Assembly (NCBI RefSeq): GCF_000317125.1
Contig: NC_019695.1
Location: 3,460,336-3,524,335, forward strand
Source: Chroococcidiopsis thermalis PCC 7203
Lineage (GTDB): Bacteria > Cyanobacteriota > Cyanobacteriia > Cyanobacteriales > Chroococcidiopsidaceae
Reading direction: 5' to 3'
DNA length: 64,000 nucleotides
The position numbers and the translations under genes were made by a program. Below, in pieces: positions 1-8,711 of the stretch. The notes under the pieces are model-generated. The model saw only the letters and a program-made list of their open reading frames with translations. It was not told the origin of the DNA and did no database searches. The stretch's first letter is position 1, and every line of letters begins with the position of its first letter.

Positions 1-480
1 GCAGGACCAGTTGATGCCCAACGACTCAAAAGCGCCATTTTTCGCAATGCATTGCACCGTTGGCGCGGTTATGCTGATGCCATCCAAGCGGCAGGTATCG
101 ATCCTACTCTAGTGCCAATCGAAGAGACTCCCAACAGCCACGGTGTAGAGGGGGCTTTTGCTGCGGCGATCGCTTTATTGCAGCGTCATCCCAGACCGAC
201 AGGAATTCTTGCTATGAGCGACATGTTAGCACTGGGGGCATTACGGGCAGCAGAAAATCTAGGGTTAAAAGTTCCCGAAGATGTGGCAATCGTTGGCTTT
301 GATGGTATTCCCCTTGCCGCTCAAGTGCGACCCTCGTTGACAACTATACAACAACCTTTAGTCGAAAAAGGCGCGATCGCGGCGGAAATTCTCTTAGGTA
401 TTCCCAATAAAAAAACAACTCTTATCTTAGAGACAAAACTCATCGTCAGGCAATCTTCTGTAAAAGGGAGCGGGGAGTAG
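1..480 (+). CDS. LacI-family transcriptional regulator, C-terminal part
   Basis: The frame is open from base 1, so the gene begins left of the window and about 159 residues are visible. They match the periplasmic-binding-protein-like effector domain of LacI/GalR repressors. Seen directly are the family segments ILAMSDMLALGALRAA, VPEDVAIVGFDGI and PSLTTIQQP, in the order usual near the C-terminus. The DNA-binding helix-turn-helix lies outside the window. The family binds a small ligand, often a sugar, and changes operator binding; the ligand cannot be read here. The next gene is convergent, so this gene ends its transcription unit. Confidence 0.85.
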   Translation, partial: AGPVDAQRLKSAIFRNALHRWRGYADAIQAAGIDPTLVPIEETPNSHGVEGAFAAAIALLQRHPRPTGILAMSDMLALGALRAAENLGLKVPEDVAIVGFDGIPLAAQVRPSLTTIQQPLVEKGAIAAEILLGIPNKKTTLILETKLIVRQSSVKGSGE

Positions 481-517
481 GGAGCGCACGAGCAGGGAGC
501 TGAGAAACTGAGAGGCT

Positions 518-1210
518 TCAGTCTCCTGCCGCAATCTCTTCTAGCTTATGGCGATCGCGCAGCACGATTTGACCACCGCGATGATAGCTGACAATTGGTT
601 GCAACTGTTTGAACAAACGCACGCATTCTTCATAGGTAATGCCGATGCTGCGGGCAATTTGATAATAGGGAAGACGCGATCGCAAACATAGACCCGCTGT
701 CGTTGTCTCCGTGCCTTCTTCCACCACAGAAGTATGAATTAACCGTGCCAGCCGCACGATCGCTCGTTCTGATGCCAATCCATGAACGGTATTGTGCAAA
801 TGTTGTAGGCGATCGTTCATCACAACTAAAATCCGCAAGGCAACTTCTGGATTTTGACGAATCATTTCTAAGAGTACAGCGCGATCGACGGTGAGAATTT
901 GGCAGTCGCGATCGCTCACCACTGTTGCAGGTGAAATTCCATTACCAAATAGGGAAGGTGCGGCAAATAATTCTCCTGCTGACAAGGTTCGCAGAATGGT
1001 TTCTTTCCCCGTAGAAGCGGTTTTCTTGACCTGAATTGTGCCACTTAGAACTGAAAAGAGTTTCGCAGGTAGGCGATCGCTCTCATGTAAAATAATTTCT
1101 CCGCGCCGATAGTTTTTGATTACAGTATGAGGTTCTAGATCTGCCAGTTGTTCTGGTTCCAAACCTGAAAAAATTGAAATTTGCTGCAATTGTTCGGTTG
1201 TTGCCTGCAT
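518..1210 (-). CDS. Crp/Fnr family transcriptional regulator
   Basis: The protein has 230 residues, the usual family length. Residues about 10-120 form a cyclic-nucleotide-binding-like beta-roll (IFSGLEPEQLADL, then FSVLSGTIQVKK, then LSAGELFAAPSLFG). A dimerisation helix follows (about 125-150), then a winged helix-turn-helix (about 165-225, with YYQIARSIGITYEECVRLFK). The phosphate-binding cassette of true cAMP-binding Crp is not convincing and there is no Fnr-type Cys cluster, so the effector is unknown. It is convergent with the LacI-type gene and diverges from the PPC-domain gene, so one intergenic region could serve both. HIP1 sites are frequent in the gene. Confidence 0.85.
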   Translation of the reverse strand: MQATTEQLQQISIFSGLEPEQLADLEPHTVIKNYRRGEIILHESDRLPAKLFSVLSGTIQVKKTASTGKETILRTLSAGELFAAPSLFGNGISPATVVSDRDCQILTVDRAVLLEMIRQNPEVALRILVVMNDRLQHLHNTVHGLASERAIVRLARLIHTSVVEEGTETTTAGLCLRSRLPYYQIARSIGITYEECVRLFKQLQPIVSYHRGGQIVLRDRHKLEEIAAGD

Positions 1211-1297
1211 AACTAACAGTTATCAGTTATCAGTTCTCAGAGCATTGCCCACCTTACCATAATAGGTGGCATCTAACGAATTTACAATTAATAATTA

Positions 1298-1696
1298 ATG
1301 AAGATTCTTCCTCTCAGACTCAAGCCCAGCCAAGATTTAAGACAAAGTTTAAAAGACTTCGTTCAGACACAGAATATCGAAGCAGGGTTTATTTTAACTG
1401 CAATTGGGAGTTTGAAGCAAGCAGCGATTCGCTTTGCCGATCGCGAGGAAATTACAATATTGCACGATAAATTTGAAATTCTTTCTCTGAATGGCACGGT
1501 TGCTAATACAGGCGTTCATTTACATATTGCCATTAGCGATCGCAATGGCAAAACAATTGGTGGACATTTAGTTGATGGTTGCATCATCTACACCACTGCT
1601 GAAATAGTTATTGGTGTGAGTGAAGAATTTCGTTTTCTTAGAACCACAGATCCAGAAACGGGTTATCTAGAATTAGAAATTGATTTTAATAAATAG
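1298..1696 (+). CDS. PPC/DUF296 domain protein
   Basis: The 132-residue protein consists almost wholly of the PPC (DUF296) domain, found in plant AT-hook proteins and as a stand-alone protein in bacteria. Family signatures seen are the opening LRLKPSQDLRQSL, the central HLHIAISDRNGKTIGGHL and the following DGCIIYTTAEIVI. The family forms trimers. The bacterial role is poorly defined and DNA binding is not certain, because no AT-hook is present here. The ATG at 1298 fits the domain start. The divergent Crp/Fnr gene may be its regulator, which is inference from position only. Confidence 0.8.
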   Translation: MKILPLRLKPSQDLRQSLKDFVQTQNIEAGFILTAIGSLKQAAIRFADREEITILHDKFEILSLNGTVANTGVHLHIAISDRNGKTIGGHLVDGCIIYTTAEIVIGVSEEFRFLRTTDPETGYLELEIDFNK

Positions 1697-1800
1697 CAAA
1701 TCTACTTTCATCATTAGTTTTTGATAACTTTCCTTTGAACAACGACACATGAATAAAAAAGATAAACTACCTTTTGCGCTCTTCTTTGCATCTTTGCGTC

Positions 1801-1838
1801 TAACGCTACGCTTCGCCTACGGCTGATGCGCGAAATAA
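1801..1838. repeat. GC-rich palindromic repeat fragment in intergenic gap
   Basis: The gap after the PPC gene holds a segment built on CTACGCTTCGCCTACGGC, a dispersed repeat type common in cyanobacteria. A related GCTTCGCG element occurs inside the scyD coding end near 19812. No function is assigned. Confidence 0.4.
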
Positions 1839-1954
1839 AAACATTTCTTTAAACGCACTAGGTACTGTTGTGTTTTAAAACATGAGCTACCTTAAAGAAA
1901 TTCTTGCTAGGAATTGTCAGGATGTGAATAGCACGAGTACAAGCAGAGAACGAT

Positions 1955-2437
1955 ATGGTAGCCGCTCAAAAAAACACTATTGCGTCTCAAGTCGAAACCC
2001 TCGCCAGACTTTACTTAGAAGGCAACCCCGCTGAAATTTCAGATGAAGCGATCGCCCAGATGTGCGATTGGCTGATGGGTGAGTTTCAACAACTGCCTCT
2101 GAATCTGCAATTTTCAGACTACATGCGCTATGACAATCCCAAACAGATGTTTGCCGATATTGAACGAGGTCATCTCTGGGTTTCTGCTGATAGCTACGAT
2201 GGCTCTATTTACCCCAACCCGATCTACGGCTTTATCTTCTTGGCAATGCACGATTACGACCACTATCTGACTGGAAGTGATTTCACCTTAGAAGGAGAAA
2301 TCGCCGCTTATAATGCCGCAGCCAAACGCGCGCCAAGTTTAACCATTCAGAAGATTCTATATTCAGAAATTGTCTTGCGATCGGCAGCACATTTATTTTT
2401 AGGTCATGCACCTAATCCTAAAGTTGTTTTTCCCTAG
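1955..2437 (+). CDS. Hypothetical protein with His/Asp/Glu-rich helix
   Basis: The 160-residue protein has no signal peptide or membrane segment. I do not recognise a named family. The most structured part is residues about 105-128, where AMHDYDHYLTGSDFTLEGE places two His, two Asp and then Glu in a helix-like spacing that could bind metal. A later AHLFLGH adds two more His. The sequence is well formed with normal codon use, so it is very likely a real gene. It is convergent with the cytochrome gene 19 bases downstream. Metal binding is inference from residue pattern only. Confidence 0.7.
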   Translation: MVAAQKNTIASQVETLARLYLEGNPAEISDEAIAQMCDWLMGEFQQLPLNLQFSDYMRYDNPKQMFADIERGHLWVSADSYDGSIYPNPIYGFIFLAMHDYDHYLTGSDFTLEGEIAAYNAAAKRAPSLTIQKILYSEIVLRSAAHLFLGHAPNPKVVFP

Positions 2438-2456
2438 TTGGACTACATTTGCAAGA

Positions 2457-4499
2457 CTAAAAACGACCTGGATCGTCATCCAATGCAAGTAAGAAATTAA
2501 TTAAATCGGTTTGCTGTGCCGGAGTAAATCCTGTAGTTTTATCTACATAAAATTCATGTCCCGTTCCATCTAAATTACTGCGTACTAAAGCGGGGTTAGC
2601 TTGATTAGCTGCAATAACTTGACTGCGTAATTGACGATCTAGTAAAGCCCGCAAACTACTTGCACTATCGGCAGATTGACCGATGCTGAGAGTTCCAGTT
2701 AAACCTAAACCCGTGCGATCGACTACCGTAAAACTGCCATTAGATTGTATCTTCAAGCTGCCTGCTCTGACTGCTACTCCACCATCATGCAGATAAGGTG
2801 CGCTGAGATATACTCCCCGCAAGGAAAGAGTCTTGTAACCGCCATCTGGTAAGAAACCTTTTGGTAGAGTGGTTGGACTGTCGCTAATCCCCTCTGTTGG
2901 TACGTCTAACACTTCGGCATTTGCAGGAATGGGAACGGGATTGTTAAGCGTGTAGATCTTGGGTGGTACTAGCACGTCTTTCAAAGCAAGACGCGATCGC
3001 GCACGGGCTGAGTTATTACCTAATTGTTTCAAAGGGTGAATTTTGTTGTCTGTAAAGAAAGGAGGCGCGTGACAAGTCGCGCAATTAGCTCGTTGAAAGA
3101 CTTGAGCGCCGCGCCGCACGGAACCGTTTTTCAGTGCCGTGATGTTCTCTTGGGTTCGATTGGGAGGTGGTACTAGGCTATTTTGAAAGGCAGCCATAGC
3201 ATTGTCGGCAAATAAGAAGGGTCCGCTAGCAATATCGTCTTGAACAAAGCTGTCAGGGCTGAAAATTGCTCCATTGTAGGTAAATAAGCTAGGTCGCAAA
3301 TTGGGATACGTACCAGCACCAGGAGCCGGAATCTGATCTTCTAGTTCTGCTTGTCTGGGGTCGGGAGCCACCTGGCGCAGCCATTCCGAAGGTTTTACCC
3401 GTACTCCTTCTGGTAAACGCAAGCGAGGATCGGCAGCATTTTGCAGGACAACACCTAAATAAACTTCAGGATCTAAGCCCAGAGTCTCGGTGCTGAGCTG
3501 TGCTGCTGCTAGCAGATTACCTTCAGATGAGTGAACGCCGTTACCAGTAGCACTTAATCCAGCAAAGGGACCGATCGCAAACTGCCCGTCGAAAAAGTAG
3601 GGACCGCTCTTAAAAGTGAAAACGCTTGGTATTTGAGTGGTGTTGTTGATGCCATCAGGAGAACTCTCAAAGTGACCGAAAGGCACGTCTAATAAAGTAT
3701 CGTCGAAAGCATCCTCAAACTTTTGCGGATCGGGTAAAGTGACTAAATTGCCGCGACTATCAACGATCGCCTTACCGTTGCCTTGATATTTAGGGTCGAG
3801 CGGGTCGAGATCTAAGCGAGCAAAGCCTGCTGTTGAGTTGGGTGCAAGCGCAATCAAAAAGCGAACGTTGAGATCGCCATTAGGTACTCCCTTGAGGCGA
3901 TCGCCGAGTTGAGACGTAACATCATGACATACCGCACAAGTAAAGTTGCCATCAGGCTTTAAACCAATCGGGAAAGTAGCTCCCAAAAGGACATCCAGAC
4001 CAGTATCGAGCGTGCTTCCTTTGGCATAGAAATGACTGCCCAGTTTTAAATCTTGCTGGAGGGTAAGTTGTAAATTAGTGGTTGGTCGCCCGCCTAATTT
4101 TCGTATTGCTGCGATTAACTCTGGTTGAATCCGAGCTAAGCCCGTACCGAAACCAAGGACACCTTGAATTCCCAGCGTGTCACCAACTTTGCGATTGAGG
4201 AAAATATCATCCCCAGCTTCTATCAACTGTTGGGTAATCTGGACAGCGCCAATTCGTTCAAAAGCACCAGGAGCGCTCGGATCTAAACCCTTTTTGCGCA
4301 CGAGTTTCTCGGCTGCTTGCGGGGTGAGTAATTTTCCAAAATAGTCGTAGTAACCAAGTGGTTGAGTTGGGGCTGGTTGTAGCAGGGCTTCTGTGGCAAG
4401 AGTCAGCTTCGGAGCTAGTAAGTTTGTCGATAGCAATACCGCAGTTAAACTCACTACTAGCAACAAGCCAAACAGAGAAAATCGCTTCCGCCAACGCAT
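2457..4499 (-). CDS. Di-heme cytochrome c peroxidase-like protein, exported
   Basis: The 680-residue protein starts with a basic N-terminus and a hydrophobic stretch at about 8-33, a signal peptide or anchor. Two c-type heme sites are visible, CAVCH near residue 186 and CATCH near 473. The C-terminal segment LSLRGVYLSAPYLHDGG is typical of the di-heme cytochrome c peroxidase/MauG group. At 680 residues it is much longer than classical peroxidases of about 320-350, with a long N-terminal part. It should act in the periplasm or thylakoid lumen; peroxidase activity is inferred from family. The gene stands alone, convergent with the hypothetical gene to its left. Confidence 0.8.
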   Translation of the reverse strand: MRWRKRFSLFGLLLVVSLTAVLLSTNLLAPKLTLATEALLQPAPTQPLGYYDYFGKLLTPQAAEKLVRKKGLDPSAPGAFERIGAVQITQQLIEAGDDIFLNRKVGDTLGIQGVLGFGTGLARIQPELIAAIRKLGGRPTTNLQLTLQQDLKLGSHFYAKGSTLDTGLDVLLGATFPIGLKPDGNFTCAVCHDVTSQLGDRLKGVPNGDLNVRFLIALAPNSTAGFARLDLDPLDPKYQGNGKAIVDSRGNLVTLPDPQKFEDAFDDTLLDVPFGHFESSPDGINNTTQIPSVFTFKSGPYFFDGQFAIGPFAGLSATGNGVHSSEGNLLAAAQLSTETLGLDPEVYLGVVLQNAADPRLRLPEGVRVKPSEWLRQVAPDPRQAELEDQIPAPGAGTYPNLRPSLFTYNGAIFSPDSFVQDDIASGPFLFADNAMAAFQNSLVPPPNRTQENITALKNGSVRRGAQVFQRANCATCHAPPFFTDNKIHPLKQLGNNSARARSRLALKDVLVPPKIYTLNNPVPIPANAEVLDVPTEGISDSPTTLPKGFLPDGGYKTLSLRGVYLSAPYLHDGGVAVRAGSLKIQSNGSFTVVDRTGLGLTGTLSIGQSADSASSLRALLDRQLRSQVIAANQANPALVRSNLDGTGHEFYVDKTTGFTPAQQTDLINFLLALDDDPGRF

Positions 4500-4809
4500 A
4501 TTTACCCCCAGGAAAACCCTATTCCTTGAGATTTTTCTGTAGTTTAAAATACATATTTATGATGGGTAGCAATACAATACAAAAAGTTGGGAATTTCCGT
4601 TACTTAAGTTCAAAATTTGGCATTGCAGCGATTATTTGTCATGTTTTGCGAAAAAAGATTACTGAGAGTATAAAATTTCGCTCCATCATATAGCATTCTT
4701 AGAACTTTCACGGAGCCTATCAATAAACGATCGCCACAGGCTTGACTCCCGCTGCCTATACATTTATCGACTTGTTGAAACAGATGTGGCGAGGATTGAA
4801 CCGCACTAT
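4500..4809. other. Intergenic region upstream of the cytochrome gene
   Basis: This 310-base AT-rich stretch lies upstream of the minus-strand cytochrome gene. It should hold that gene's promoter, but I see no clear -35/-10 pair that I would defend. Open frames across it have no family features and are probably spurious. Confidence 0.4.
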
Positions 4810-5007
4810 TTAACTATCGGCTGCAATCCATTCCCTAGCTGCTTTTTCTGCTGCCTCAGCCGTGTAGTAAATTTTTCCCTCGCCAAAAACACCAGTTCCC
4901 CGCAACACGCGAAATTGCCATACTTGTTGTTCCTCGCAGTAAAACACCAACAGAATCAATCTGCGATCGCTAACTAGTAAGTGAATGCGAGTGGAGGTCA
5001 CAAGCAA
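4810..5007 (-). CDS. Small hypothetical protein
   Basis: The 65-residue frame has an N-terminal half that looks like beta strands (RIHLLVSDRRLILLVFY) and a charged helical tail (YYTAEAAEKAAREWIAADS). This mixed pattern looks like a real small soluble protein rather than a chance frame. It would start with TTG, and no ATG suits the frame better. No family is recognised. An overlapping plus-strand frame looks less protein-like. Confidence 0.45.
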   Translation of the reverse strand: MLVTSTRIHLLVSDRRLILLVFYCEEQQVWQFRVLRGTGVFGEGKIYYTAEAAEKAAREWIAADS

Positions 5008-5224
5008 TCGAGCGGGCGAATAAACACTCTTGTGTATAGAGTACCGCTAAGACAGAACCAGCGATCGCCACTAGCTTAAATTCCACCATCAAGCCAAGTA
5101 TAGATTTATCTCTATACTAATTGCAATTAATCCTGTGGATAAATTTAGAACGTAAGACTGTAGATTGATGAATTAAGGATTAATTTTGGCTCGAAGTGCG
5201 TAAATTGCCAAAGGAGCGATCGCA

Positions 5225-5323
5225 ATGCTGACTTTTTTATTGATTGTAGGAGCAATGGGCGGGGCGATTTTTTATGTTGTGTGGAGTGAAAAACAGCTAC
5301 AAGAGTTAAAAAACAGGGAATAG
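5225..5323 (+). CDS. 32-residue single-pass membrane protein
   Basis: The frame begins at an ATG eight bases after a strong ribosome-binding site, AAAGGAG, at about 5210-5216. The product has a hydrophobic helix at residues 2-19 (LTFLLIVGAMGGAIFYVV) and a charged tail (WSEKQLQELKNRE). A strong intrinsic terminator begins at its stop codon. The shape recalls the small one-helix subunits of cyanobacterial photosynthetic and cytochrome complexes, but the sequence does not match one I know (PetN, PetM, PsbM, PsaM and similar). Real translation is well supported by the ribosome-binding site, composition and terminator; the role is unknown. Confidence 0.65.
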   Translation: MLTFLLIVGAMGGAIFYVVWSEKQLQELKNRE

Positions 5324-5355
5324 AGGCGTTGCAATGCAATGCCTCTTTCTTTTTT
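5322..5355 (+). terminator. Intrinsic terminator after the 32-residue membrane protein
   Basis: An 11-bp stem (AGAGGCGTTGC with GCAATGCCTCT, one G-T pair) closes a 3-base loop. It is followed directly by TTCTTTTTT. The stem overlaps the stop codon of the small gene and lies just beyond the end of the convergent Rieske gene. Confidence 0.85.
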
Positions 5356-5363
5356 AACGTTAT

Positions 5364-6788
5364 TTAATGGCGAGATCGCTTTTTCTCAGGTAAATTCCGC
5401 AGGGGAATTTCTCGACCTTGATAAAATTGCTTTTCCAGCCTACCTAACCACAGCCAAACCGCACCTAGAATTAAAGCCACTGTTGCAAACAGAAGCGAAC
5501 CTGTAGCGGCATTTTCTCCTAGAAACAGAGTCAGAGGTGGATTGATAATTGCGATGACTGCTGCAACAATCGCGAGTCCTAACCGCAGGCGTTGAAGATT
5601 TGCCAGTGCTGCTCTACAACTAGCACATTTAGAAGTATGAGAGCGATCGCGATCTAACAACTGTGCTGTTGATAACGCCGGTGGTAAAGTTTCCCCTGGG
5701 AATGGATTAGCATTGTACTGATTAACCCACTGACGCAACTCAACAACGAAAGCATCAGCCTGAGTCGGTAGATAAAAAGCTTTAGTAAAATTACCACTCC
5801 CCCCACCTGCTTCGAGATATCGCTCTTGGTAATGCAGAAAAATTTGATCGTCCTCCAAAACAGAGTTCTGCCCCAAATGAGAATACCAGCGGGGTGTGAG
5901 CTTAATTATCCAACCAGGCAATTTAGAAGCAAATTTAAACGGAAAACGGGCAAATAGCCGACATTCACCCTTGCGAATCGGAGTAGCGTAGACAGCAGTA
6001 AGGGTTCGTCCAAATTGCTTTGATGTCAAGTCGTGCCACATCAACCCTGGAGCTACAAAAGTCGTGTCTTGCCGTCCCAAAGTTCCGCGTCGAGGTCCTT
6101 CCTGCCACACCCCTGTAAAACCGTGCTTGCCAGACTCGACTACCTCCAATTCTACCGAACTGGCATTCGCCCTATTCCCTACAGAACGGTGATGAGTAAA
6201 AGGAACGTGGCTAGCGTCCAAGACATTTTCCATTAGTGTTAGCGCATCATAGGGTAAGTCGCGAAACGTGTCGATGCAAACCCATCCCTCTAAGGATTCT
6301 TCCAAGGGTTCAATAACAGGAACTTTAGTCTTGGTTGCATTCTCAGCTTTCCCAGGATAGACAAACAGCAGCCCTTGCTTAACCACTATTGTAGGAAGCG
6401 ATCGCACGCAGGCTCTCGGAGAAGTCACTGCTGCTTGACCCGCTACCTGTTGGGGAATGCGCTGACAGTCTCCCGCACCAGCAAACGCCCATCCGTGGTA
6501 AGGGCATTCTAACAACCCATCCTCAGCTATTCTCCCTTGCGACAGAGGCGCGAGGCGATGAGGGCATTTATCCTCAAACACGCGCCAGCACTCAGCTTGC
6601 TGCTCCCACCAGATCGCAATATCTTGTCCCAATAGAGTAAATGGTGTGGGCTTAGATTTATCCAAATCTTGCACGTAATGGACGGGATACCATACTTCTT
6701 GGCAGTCAAAGAATGCTGGGTCAGTTCCACCTGCAAGCATTTGCTCGGGTTCTAGATGCGCCGTAATATTTCTCTCTACTGTTTCCAT
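5364..6788 (-). CDS. Rieske 2Fe-2S oxygenase of the PaO/Tic55 group
   Basis: The 474-residue protein has a Rieske domain with C75, H77, C95 and H98 (CPHR and CPYHGW). A mononuclear iron site follows, NVLDASHVPFTHH, with D191, H194 and H199. A PaO-type C-terminal domain carries a CASC pair (C388, C391), and two membrane helices lie at about 402-424 and 428-448. This layout is that of pheophorbide a oxygenase, chlorophyllide a oxygenase-like, PTC52 and Tic55 relatives. Members oxygenate tetrapyrroles or other cyclic substrates at membranes; the substrate here is not readable. The gene is convergent with the small membrane protein gene. Confidence 0.88.
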   Translation of the reverse strand: METVERNITAHLEPEQMLAGGTDPAFFDCQEVWYPVHYVQDLDKSKPTPFTLLGQDIAIWWEQQAECWRVFEDKCPHRLAPLSQGRIAEDGLLECPYHGWAFAGAGDCQRIPQQVAGQAAVTSPRACVRSLPTIVVKQGLLFVYPGKAENATKTKVPVIEPLEESLEGWVCIDTFRDLPYDALTLMENVLDASHVPFTHHRSVGNRANASSVELEVVESGKHGFTGVWQEGPRRGTLGRQDTTFVAPGLMWHDLTSKQFGRTLTAVYATPIRKGECRLFARFPFKFASKLPGWIIKLTPRWYSHLGQNSVLEDDQIFLHYQERYLEAGGGSGNFTKAFYLPTQADAFVVELRQWVNQYNANPFPGETLPPALSTAQLLDRDRSHTSKCASCRAALANLQRLRLGLAIVAAVIAIINPPLTLFLGENAATGSLLFATVALILGAVWLWLGRLEKQFYQGREIPLRNLPEKKRSRH

Positions 6789-7177
6789 AAATCAGTTGTC
6801 AGTTATCAGTTATCAGTGTAAAGACGTTACATGTAACGTCTTTACAAAGTTGTCAGTGAAGAAAGGGAGTCGGAAGCAGTAAGATCGTGAACCAGCGATG
6901 GCGAGCCTTCACCTATCTCTATTTTCTCGCTTCTTCTCAATAACCAACAACTAGCAACCGAAATCGCCAACTACCAACTACCAACCACCAGTTATATTTG
7001 AGTGGCGAAACCTTCAGCTGGTTGAGTGCGTCGAGATTGACACATTCCCAATTTCGTGCTGTCATTTGCTACTAGTTCAGCTTCCACGCGCCGAGGTTGT
7101 TACACTACATACAGCAAATTCAGATGGGCGATACCATCTGTGATGCACTGCTTAACTCCGTGTTACCCACACTACTA
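6789..7177. other. Repeat-rich intergenic region upstream of lptA-like gene
   Basis: The region lies between the divergent Rieske and LptA-like genes. It holds AGTTATCAG repeats, one copy of a 28-base palindrome, and runs of CAACTACCAA-type short repeats near 6960-6992. Promoters for both flanking genes should lie here, but none is obvious. TTG and ATG codons at 7097 and 7124 could extend the LptA-like gene. Confidence 0.5.
6818..6845. repeat. 28-base palindrome, copy 1
   Basis: This is a perfect inverted repeat, with GTAAAGACGTTACA facing its own complement. It is flanked by AGTTATCAG upstream and AAAGTTGTCAG downstream. Four more copies lie at 7771, 17222, 24029 and 24935. Confidence 0.9.
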
Positions 7178-7744
7178 ATGATGCCTTCTGTACCTGCTTT
7201 TTGCCGTCCTCCTTTTTGCTGGCGCTGGATCGTACCAGTGACGCTAGCGATCGCTTCCATTTTCCTCCCATCAATTGCCAAAAGCCAAACTCCGCCACCG
7301 TCACAGGATGCTAGTCAATCTCTGACAATTAACTCTGACATTCAGGAAGCTGACTCCAAAAGTGGCATCTTTACAGCTCGCGGTAACGTACAAATATTTT
7401 ATCCAGCTCGCCAAATTCAAGCTACGGCAGCTCAAGCGCAATACTATCAGAAAGAACGCAAAATCGTGTTGAGTGGTAACGTTAATGTGTTGCAGCAGGG
7501 TAACAGTCTTAAAGGAGAAAGTATTACTTATTTAATCGATCAAGGTCGCTTTATTGCCACACCCAAGGCAAATCAACAAGTGAGATCTACTTATATTGTG
7601 AACGACACCAACCCTCAAACTGTCGCTCCAGCGCCAGCAACTCCCAATTTTAAACCCAAACCGCCTACATCAAAACCTCCAGCGCCCGCAACTCCCCGCT
7701 TTAACTCCAAACCCACCACCAGCACCCCAACTGCTCCGAAATGA
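7178..7744 (+). CDS. lptA: LptA/OstA-like periplasmic protein
   Basis: From the chosen ATG the product has 188 residues. It shows a signal peptide (RWIVPVTLAIASIFLPSIAKS) and an OstA/LptA beta-jellyroll core: LTINSDIQEADSKSGIFTA, then GNVQIFYPARQIQATAAQA, then SGNVNVLQQGNSLKGE. A Pro/Ala/Thr-rich tail follows. LptA bridges the periplasm in lipopolysaccharide export. The next genes encode LptB and an LptF/G permease, which supports the assignment. Starts at 7097 or 7124 would place extra residues ahead of the signal peptide; 7178 was preferred because it puts the signal peptide at the N-terminus. Confidence 0.8.
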   Translation: MMPSVPAFCRPPFCWRWIVPVTLAIASIFLPSIAKSQTPPPSQDASQSLTINSDIQEADSKSGIFTARGNVQIFYPARQIQATAAQAQYYQKERKIVLSGNVNVLQQGNSLKGESITYLIDQGRFIATPKANQQVRSTYIVNDTNPQTVAPAPATPNFKPKPPTSKPPAPATPRFNSKPTTSTPTAPK

Positions 7745-7770
7745 TATGTTGTCAGTTATCAGTTATCAGT

Positions 7771-7798
7771 GTAGAGACGTTACATGTAACGTCTCTAC
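7771..7798. repeat. 28-base palindrome, copy 2
   Basis: This is the inverted repeat GTAGAGACGTTACA with its complement. It is flanked by AGTTATCAG upstream and AAAGTTGTCA downstream, and lies between the LptA-like and LptB genes. It could form a cruciform or an RNA hairpin in the transcript. Confidence 0.9.
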
Positions 7799-7880
7799 AA
7801 AGTTGTCAATTAGTTCTGACTTTTAACTTTTAACTTTTAACTTTTGACTTTTAACTGCTCTTTACTCACTCCTCCTCTCC

Positions 7881-8609
7881 ATGAGATTTGCTCTAGAGAA
7901 TATCTACAAGTCCTACAAACAGCGCACTGTTGTCAATCGCGTCGATATTTCTGTTTCGCAGGGCGAAGTTGTCGGGTTGCTCGGACCCAATGGTGCGGGA
8001 AAAACAACGACTTTTTATATTGCTACAGGGATAGAAAAACCCGATCGCGGCGTAGTTTGGTTGGATGACCGAGACATTACCAGCTTACCCATGCACAAAA
8101 GAGCGCGGTTAGGTCTTGGTTATTTAGCCCAGGAACCCAGTATATTTCGTCACTTAAGCGTACAAGATAATCTTCTTTTGGTGCTGGAGCAAACTCAAGT
8201 ACCGCGTCGGGAATGGCAAACTCGACTCCACACTCTTCTGCGAGAATTCCGATTAGAAAAAGTCGCACATACGAAAGGAATCAGCGTTTCTGGGGGAGAA
8301 AGGCGCAGAACTGAATTAGCTAGAGCCTTAGCATCAGGAGTAGAAGGACCGAAGTTTTTATTCTTGGACGAGCCATTTGCTGGAGTTGACCCGATCGCAG
8401 TCGCAGAAATTCAAGGTATGGTACAAAAGCTACGCGATCGCCAAATTGGTATCCTAGTCACAGATCATAACGTCCGCGAAACTCTAGCCATTACGGATCG
8501 CGCCTATATCATGCGAGAGGGAGAAATTTTAGCTGCTGGTAGTGCGGATGAACTCTATCACAACCCCTTAGTACGAAAATACTATCTCGGTCAAAACTTT
8601 CAGTTGTAA
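7881..8609 (+). CDS. lptB: LPS export ABC transporter ATP-binding protein LptB
   Basis: The 242-residue protein has all ABC ATPase motifs: Walker A GPNGAGKTTT (about 34-43), a Q-loop (LAQEPSIFRHLS), the signature VSGGERRRTELARAL and Walker B FLFLDEPFAGVDP. The switch His is in TDHNVRET. The GVDPIAVAEIQ region and the length are typical of LptB. It would power extraction of lipopolysaccharide from the inner membrane with the permease encoded next. The gene lies between lptA-like and lptF/G-like genes on one strand. Confidence 0.93.
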   Translation: MRFALENIYKSYKQRTVVNRVDISVSQGEVVGLLGPNGAGKTTTFYIATGIEKPDRGVVWLDDRDITSLPMHKRARLGLGYLAQEPSIFRHLSVQDNLLLVLEQTQVPRREWQTRLHTLLREFRLEKVAHTKGISVSGGERRRTELARALASGVEGPKFLFLDEPFAGVDPIAVAEIQGMVQKLRDRQIGILVTDHNVRETLAITDRAYIMREGEILAAGSADELYHNPLVRKYYLGQNFQL

Positions 8610-8630
8610 GTGAGTAGTGAGTAGTGGCGA

Positions 8631-8700
8631 GTGATAACCAACAACTACCAACTACCAATTACCAATCACCAATTACCAATTACCTTCAACCACTCCCTAG
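8631..8700. repeat. Short tandem repeats (ACCAATT/CAACTAC type)
   Basis: Degenerate copies of CAACTACCA and ATTACCAAT fill the gap between lptB and the permease gene. A GTG here would extend the permease frame, but the translated repeats have no family match, so they are treated as non-coding. Confidence 0.7.
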
Positions 8701-8711
8701 TTTTCATTCCA

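Noticed and set aside
4358-4693. Plus-strand frame of 111 residues over the cytochrome gene start
   Set aside because: It overlaps a clear gene on the other strand and has no domain or ribosome-binding site.
4720-4812. tRNA-like T-arm sequence (GCGGTTCAATCCTCGCC on the minus strand)
   Set aside because: The T-stem does not pair properly, and no acceptor or anticodon arms can be drawn.
8631-8711. A longer N-terminus of the LptF/G-like permease
   Set aside because: It would begin at GTG inside ATTACCAAT-type repeats, outside the family domain.
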